From assembly GCA_965658375.1 (NCBI GenBank), contig CBFHSD010000061.1:1-10345 (forward strand): a stretch of DNA of 10,345 bases. The letters are read 5' to 3'. This stretch comes from CBFHSD01 sp965658375. GTDB taxonomy: Bacteria; Bacteroidota; Bacteroidia; Flavobacteriales_G; Salibacteraceae. The notes under the pieces are model-generated. The model ran no database searches. It was given only the letters and a program-made list of their open reading frames with translations, and was not told the DNA's origin. The number at the start of each line of letters is the position of its first letter. The stretch's first letter is position 1. A program made the position numbers and the translations under genes. This document shows, one piece after another, positions 6,664-10,345 of this stretch.

Positions 6664-7992
6664 CTAAACTTGCTTGTTGAGCCAGCGGCCTTTGTACATA
6701 AAAAGCCAACTTAGTATGAAAAGCAGAAAGAAGTAAATGAACTCTGAATACCAAACTACCTCTATGTTTACATCTGGAATATTGGCGAGCGCCTTAGAAG
6801 CCAATAAATAGATAACTACACAAATTACTTCGAGCCACAATGCAATGCTTGTATTTCCGGTACCAGACAAGCCTTTAAACACTACCAAACCAGCTGCAAA
6901 AGTGAATACAGCGTAAGACACCAAGAGTAAAGTGGGTTTAGATGCTTGGGCCAAAACTTCTTCACCTGTAAATACTTCCAAAATCCAATCTGCCCCAAAT
7001 TGAATTCCCAAAAAAGGTATAAGAGAGAAGAGTAGACCAATTCCTGTTGCTTTCCAAATCAACCCAAGAACTTTTTCGCTTTCATTTCTTCCAATGAGAT
7101 TACTGACCAAGGTATTGGTAGAACTGCCTAAAGCAAAAACGGGCACAAGACAAAAGATGTAAAGACTTCGAACCACGTGAGAAATGGCCAATTCTCTCTC
7201 TCCTAGGCCCTCAATAATGCTGAAAAAGACGAACCAAGCACCTAGAGAAATTAAGTTTTGAAGCATTAAGGGAGTAGAAAGTTTGAGCACTCGCTGAATG
7301 CGAATGGATTCGAATTTATGCCAAATGTTAAAGCCGTATTTTTTAAGGTCTACTTTAATAATGAAGTACACTATGAAAAATAACAGACCAAGGAACTCTG
7401 ATAGGTTTGAGGCGATCGCAGCACCACTTACTCCCAATTCAGGGAAACCCCATTCACCGAATATCAAGACATAATCGAGTAGAATATTGAAGATAGATAC
7501 AATAGGTGTGAAAAATGCGAGAATTTTTGTGTTGGTGGTTCCCACAAAAAAGGCTACAAACAAAAGATTGGTTAAGGTAAAAAAGATACCCCAAGAGCGC
7601 GCTCCTAAATAGTCAGAAGCGGGAATAAGAATATTAGATGAGCTTATGAAGTAAGAGAGCAATGGTTCTCTGCCAAACCATAGAAGCACAAATAAAAGAG
7701 TCTCAAAAAGGAGAAGAAAGCGCAATCCGTGCTGCCAAACAAGGCCTATTTCGCCAAAATTCTTCTCGCCATTTCTTCTTCCAATTATGATTTGAATGCC
7801 TGTTGTAAAGCCCATTCCAATCAAGAATAATGTGAGGTAGAGTAGGGTAGCATTTCCAGCACCACCGAGTTCTTGTTCTCCAAGGTGTGCTAAGAAAGCG
7901 GTATCGGTTACCTGAACAATTTGAGTAGCCAAGCTACTAATCATGAGCGGCAACGAGACTTTAAGAATGTGTTTTCCTGAGGCTAAATTCAC
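6664..7992 (-). CDS. MATE-family multidrug/toxin efflux transporter
   Basis: A 442-aa polytopic inner-membrane protein with about 12 hydrophobic segments (roughly 10-30, 44-66, 88-110, 130-150, 157-180, 186-214, 236-262, 270-292, 310-332, 345-370, 375-400, 408-434), in two related halves of six, the MATE arrangement. The N-terminal motif VTDTAFLAHLG (28-38), with conserved D30 in TM1, matches the family VDT-x-F-x-G-LG pattern. MATE proteins export cationic drugs or metabolites in exchange for Na+ or H+; substrate and coupling ion are not deducible here. The start is GTG at 7992-7990: a TAG stop lies three codons upstream in frame, and the next ATG is at residue 17, inside TM1. It is 56 bp downstream of the barrel gene and 25 bp upstream of fmt, all on the same strand. 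Confidence 0.93.
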   Translation of the reverse strand: MNLASGKHILKVSLPLMISSLATQIVQVTDTAFLAHLGEQELGGAGNATLLYLTLFLIGMGFTTGIQIIIGRRNGEKNFGEIGLVWQHGLRFLLLFETLLFVLLWFGREPLLSYFISSSNILIPASDYLGARSWGIFFTLTNLLFVAFFVGTTNTKILAFFTPIVSIFNILLDYVLIFGEWGFPELGVSGAAIASNLSEFLGLLFFIVYFIIKVDLKKYGFNIWHKFESIRIQRVLKLSTPLMLQNLISLGAWFVFFSIIEGLGERELAISHVVRSLYIFCLVPVFALGSSTNTLVSNLIGRNESEKVLGLIWKATGIGLLFSLIPFLGIQFGADWILEVFTGEEVLAQASKPTLLLVSYAVFTFAAGLVVFKGLSGTGNTSIALWLEVICVVIYLLASKALANIPDVNIEVVWYSEFIYFFLLFILSWLFMYKGRWLNKQV

Positions 7993-8048
7993 CCTGTAAA
8001 ACTACTCTAACAAGTTAGGGCTGGAATTACACGCAAAAAAAAATGTGA

Positions 8049-10345
8049 TTAATCCATCTCAAAACCGTCTCCACCACCAGCGCCTCTCTGATTTGAGCCT
8101 TTTCTGTTTTGGTTTTGAGTGGCCCCAAAGGAGTAAGAGAAACTTAGCTGTAAATAGGAGGTGAGCCATTGCCTAGTAGCTTCTTGATCAAAATCAATAT
8201 CATTTGTAATGAAATTGAAATTGTAGGTGTTAAAAATATCATTATAGGTAGCGGATAAGGTTCCTTTGTTGTCAAATAATCGAACACGAGCCCCAAGGTT
8301 TAAGCGGTAGTTGGGCTTTATCTCTCCTTGTGCATATACCCTTCTAGAGCGGTATTGTGATGCAATTTGCAAAGTGGTACTCTTACTTACAGGAAAATCG
8401 CTGGTTAGTTTCGTGAACCATTGAAAACCATCGTTCTGCAATTCTGATTGATTATCGTCTTGTATAGTGAGGTAATAGGCATTTGCATTCCAAGTGACGT
8501 TCCACCATTTTGCGATGTTGTATCGCAAGTTCATATCAAGACCGGCTTGTAAGTTTTGACCAATGTTTTCATAGGTTGTTACACTCACCCCATCTTCTAC
8601 TGTGCGTATTCTAGAAATTTGATTGCGCACATCTTTCACATAAACTGCGGCCGAAGCAAAGTTTCTATTCCAATACCTTAAATATTCTAACTCGTATGAA
8701 TTGATATATTCTGGCAAGAGGTAGGGGTTTCCTTGCCTAATATTTAAAGGATCATCAAAATTTGCCAAAGGATTTAGCTGTCTACCGCTCGGTCTATTGA
8801 GCCTTCTAGAATAGCTCAATTTCCATTGAGATTCTTCGCTTTGCCACAAGCTGAGATGAGCGGTTGGAAACAGACTAAAATATTCATTTCTCCAATCGCC
8901 AGTGGTATCTGGCAAAATGACATCGGTATAGGCCCATTCTGCCCTTAAACCTCCTTGAAATTGAATCTTTTCGCCTTGGTAAGCTCCTAAACCATATGCT
9001 GCACCAAAGCCTTCTAAAATAGTTGCTTCTTGACTTCTGTTTGGATCTTCTACCCAGTCAGCATCTTCATATACTTCGTACGTATTTTTATTCCATGAGT
9101 CTCTTACTTGGTACTTTGCCCCAGACTCCATTGACCATAAATCGTTTAGTTTTTGGCTGTAGTCTGCTTGTCCCAAGACAAATGAACTTTTTTGATCTTT
9201 ATCGTTGCGTTCATTAATCGGAAGGCTTGCAGGTTCGTCATAATAACCAGAATAGTTGTTGTATAGCTCAATTTCGCCTCCGTTATTTTCACCGTACTTT
9301 CCTGTCAATTCAAGCTTCCCTTTGTTTTTCAAGGTGCTCTGCCAGCGTCCCGTTATATCATAGGACAGCCTATCAGATAATTCGTCTGTGTAGCGTGTTC
9401 CTGTAGAATCAAAGCCGTTGTTAGAAGAATAGGTGCGTGAGTAAGTTGTTTCGTTGTCTCCACGTTCGCGAGAACTCAATTGCGCATTTACATTAAAAGA
9501 ATTTTGTTCGTTGAACTGGTAACTGAATTGATTGTTCCAAGAGAGCCCATTCCTGTAGTTGATAGATGTACTCTTTTGTTCTAGATAAAGGGTGTCTTGA
9601 GTCCTGTATTCAGATCTATTGGTGGTTCCGTCTCTTTCGTTTTTTCTGTGCACTAGACTAGAGTTTGTCATCCAGCTGAACTTATTTTTACTGTAATTGT
9701 AAAGGATTGATCCATTGTAACCGCCAATGGTATTCCCTCCCAGTGTTACACTACCATAATTGCTCGACTGCTTTTGCCTTTTCATTACGATGTTCAGCAT
9801 CCCTGTCATTCCATCTGGATCATATTTGGCACTTGGATTAGTGATTACCTCTATGCGTTCTACGCTTCCTGCAGGAAGTGCCTGGAGGTACTGTTCCATC
9901 TCTTCTTTAGAGAGAACACTTGGTTGGCCATCAACCAAAATGGTCACATTTTCATTTCCTCGTAGGCTAATTGTACCATCTATGTCTATTTGCAGCGATG
10001 GAATCTGTTGCATGGCTTCCAATGCTGTAGATGCTTCAAAACCTACGATTTGATCAACACTAAATGATTTTCGATCAATGGAACTTTGTAAGAAGGTCTG
10101 TTCTGCTTGTATCTCGACAACATCAAGCTCATTGGCAGTGGCTTTCATTCCTAATGGGCGAATTTGAAAGCTAGTTTGATCGGGAACCTCAATAACGCGA
10201 GGTTTGCCTGTAAAACCAAGCATACTTGTGCTTAGAATATAGCTTCCTGGCTGAAGTTTCAGTGTGAAAAATCCAGATTCATTAGATACAGCACCTTGCT
10301 TCAGCACTGTGTCTGGCAGGGAATAGGCTTGCACCACAGCAAAAG
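8049..10345 (-). CDS. Outer-membrane beta-barrel receptor (TonB-receptor-like, OMP_b-brl type), 5' end outside window
   Basis: Reading inward from the right edge, the frame is open from the first base, so the GTG at 10337 is not a convincing start; the true start and signal peptide lie outside. Visible parts, numbered from 10337: a carboxypeptidase-regulatory-like beta-sandwich (about 1-60; NESGFFTLKLQPGSY), a linker with LDVVEIQAE (71-79), a plug domain (about 85-187; SLRGNENVTILVDGQP, then SVERIEVITNPSAKYD) and a large antiparallel beta-barrel to about residue 741. A hydrophilic 21-residue tail (about 742-762) ending GGGDGFEMD follows the barrel. The family sits in the outer membrane of Bacteroidota, with TonB-receptor-like plugs; substrates are generally unknown, and no TonB box is obvious. 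MATE follows 56 bp downstream on the same strand, with a run of nine A (plus strand 8035-8043) in the gap. Confidence 0.92.
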   Translation of the reverse strand, partial: FAVVQAYSLPDTVLKQGAVSNESGFFTLKLQPGSYILSTSMLGFTGKPRVIEVPDQTSFQIRPLGMKATANELDVVEIQAEQTFLQSSIDRKSFSVDQIVGFEASTALEAMQQIPSLQIDIDGTISLRGNENVTILVDGQPSVLSKEEMEQYLQALPAGSVERIEVITNPSAKYDPDGMTGMLNIVMKRQKQSSNYGSVTLGGNTIGGYNGSILYNYSKNKFSWMTNSSLVHRKNERDGTTNRSEYRTQDTLYLEQKSTSINYRNGLSWNNQFSYQFNEQNSFNVNAQLSSRERGDNETTYSRTYSSNNGFDSTGTRYTDELSDRLSYDITGRWQSTLKNKGKLELTGKYGENNGGEIELYNNYSGYYDEPASLPINERNDKDQKSSFVLGQADYSQKLNDLWSMESGAKYQVRDSWNKNTYEVYEDADWVEDPNRSQEATILEGFGAAYGLGAYQGEKIQFQGGLRAEWAYTDVILPDTTGDWRNEYFSLFPTAHLSLWQSEESQWKLSYSRRLNRPSGRQLNPLANFDDPLNIRQGNPYLLPEYINSYELEYLRYWNRNFASAAVYVKDVRNQISRIRTVEDGVSVTTYENIGQNLQAGLDMNLRYNIAKWWNVTWNANAYYLTIQDDNQSELQNDGFQWFTKLTSDFPVSKSTTLQIASQYRSRRVYAQGEIKPNYRLNLGARVRLFDNKGTLSATYNDIFNTYNFNFITNDIDFDQEATRQWLTSYLQLSFSYSFGATQNQNRKGSNQRGAGGGDGFEMD

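Noticed and set aside
6648..6667. Inverted repeat TTAGC...GCTAA spanning the MATE stop before fmt
   Set aside because: The stem is only five pairs plus an imperfect AT inner part, with no long U-tract after it, so it is too weak to call a terminator.
8035..8043. Nine-A run between the barrel gene and MATE as a terminator
   Set aside because: On the coding (minus) strand it is a T-run, but no GC-rich stem precedes it, so it does not make an intrinsic terminator.
9023..10053. Several plus-strand open frames inside the barrel gene (9023-9217, 9760-10053, 9774-9965)
   Set aside because: They are antisense shadows of a continuous receptor frame with plug and barrel motifs, and two of them overlap each other in different frames.
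10335..10337. GTG as start of the barrel gene
   Set aside because: The frame stays open to the window edge, the domain is already under way here, and no signal peptide follows; the true start is outside.

Overview
The window comes from a member of the Bacteroidota, most likely the order Flavobacteriales. The evidence is a secreted protein with a type IX secretion (T9SS) type A sorting domain, an OMP_b-brl/TonB-receptor-like barrel fused to a carboxypeptidase-regulatory-like domain, a kinase-less PASTA protein beside ddl, AT-rich coding sequence, almost no Shine-Dalgarno sequences, and promoter elements of the Bacteroidota type (TTG about 19 bp from TAnnTTTG). No genus can be named from the sequence alone. 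The DNA is densely coding. The longest gaps are 160 bp (5103-5262) and 153 bp (579-731), so no stretch over 300 bp lacks a gene. I saw no tRNA, rRNA, IS element, phage gene or CRISPR array.

Left part (1-4757): ddl (D-Ala-D-Ala ligase) runs leftward off the edge. Divergent from it is a tightly overlapping rightward cluster: a membrane-anchored protein with three PASTA domains, a 723-aa T9SS substrate of unknown role, and rluD. The genes overlap by 29 bp (or 17 bp) and then by 4 bp (TTGA), so they are probably co-transcribed and translationally coupled. The two divergent starts each have a TAnnTTTG-like -10 element in the gap between them.

Centre (4758-5262): rluD converges on the HU gene (hup). 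A perfect GC-core hairpin flanked by A and T tracts lies between them and can terminate transcription in both directions. hup has the best promoter in the window. Upstream of it is an isolated perfect DnaA-box 9-mer.

Right part (5263-10345): all genes are on the minus strand and read from the right edge inward. They are an outer-membrane beta-barrel receptor (5' end outside the window), a 12-TM MATE transporter with a GTG start, fmt (initiator tRNA formylation), and a secreted single-domain cupin whose ATG overlaps the fmt stop as ATGA.

Most of the window is housekeeping: peptidoglycan precursor synthesis, 23S rRNA pseudouridylation, initiator tRNA formylation and nucleoid structure. Exported accessory proteins are interleaved with these genes. 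I did not find a recognisable new defence, mobile or biosynthetic system. The items most worth a second look are the T9SS protein embedded between the PASTA gene and rluD, the CxxC in a periplasmic PASTA repeat, and the exported cupin coupled to fmt.
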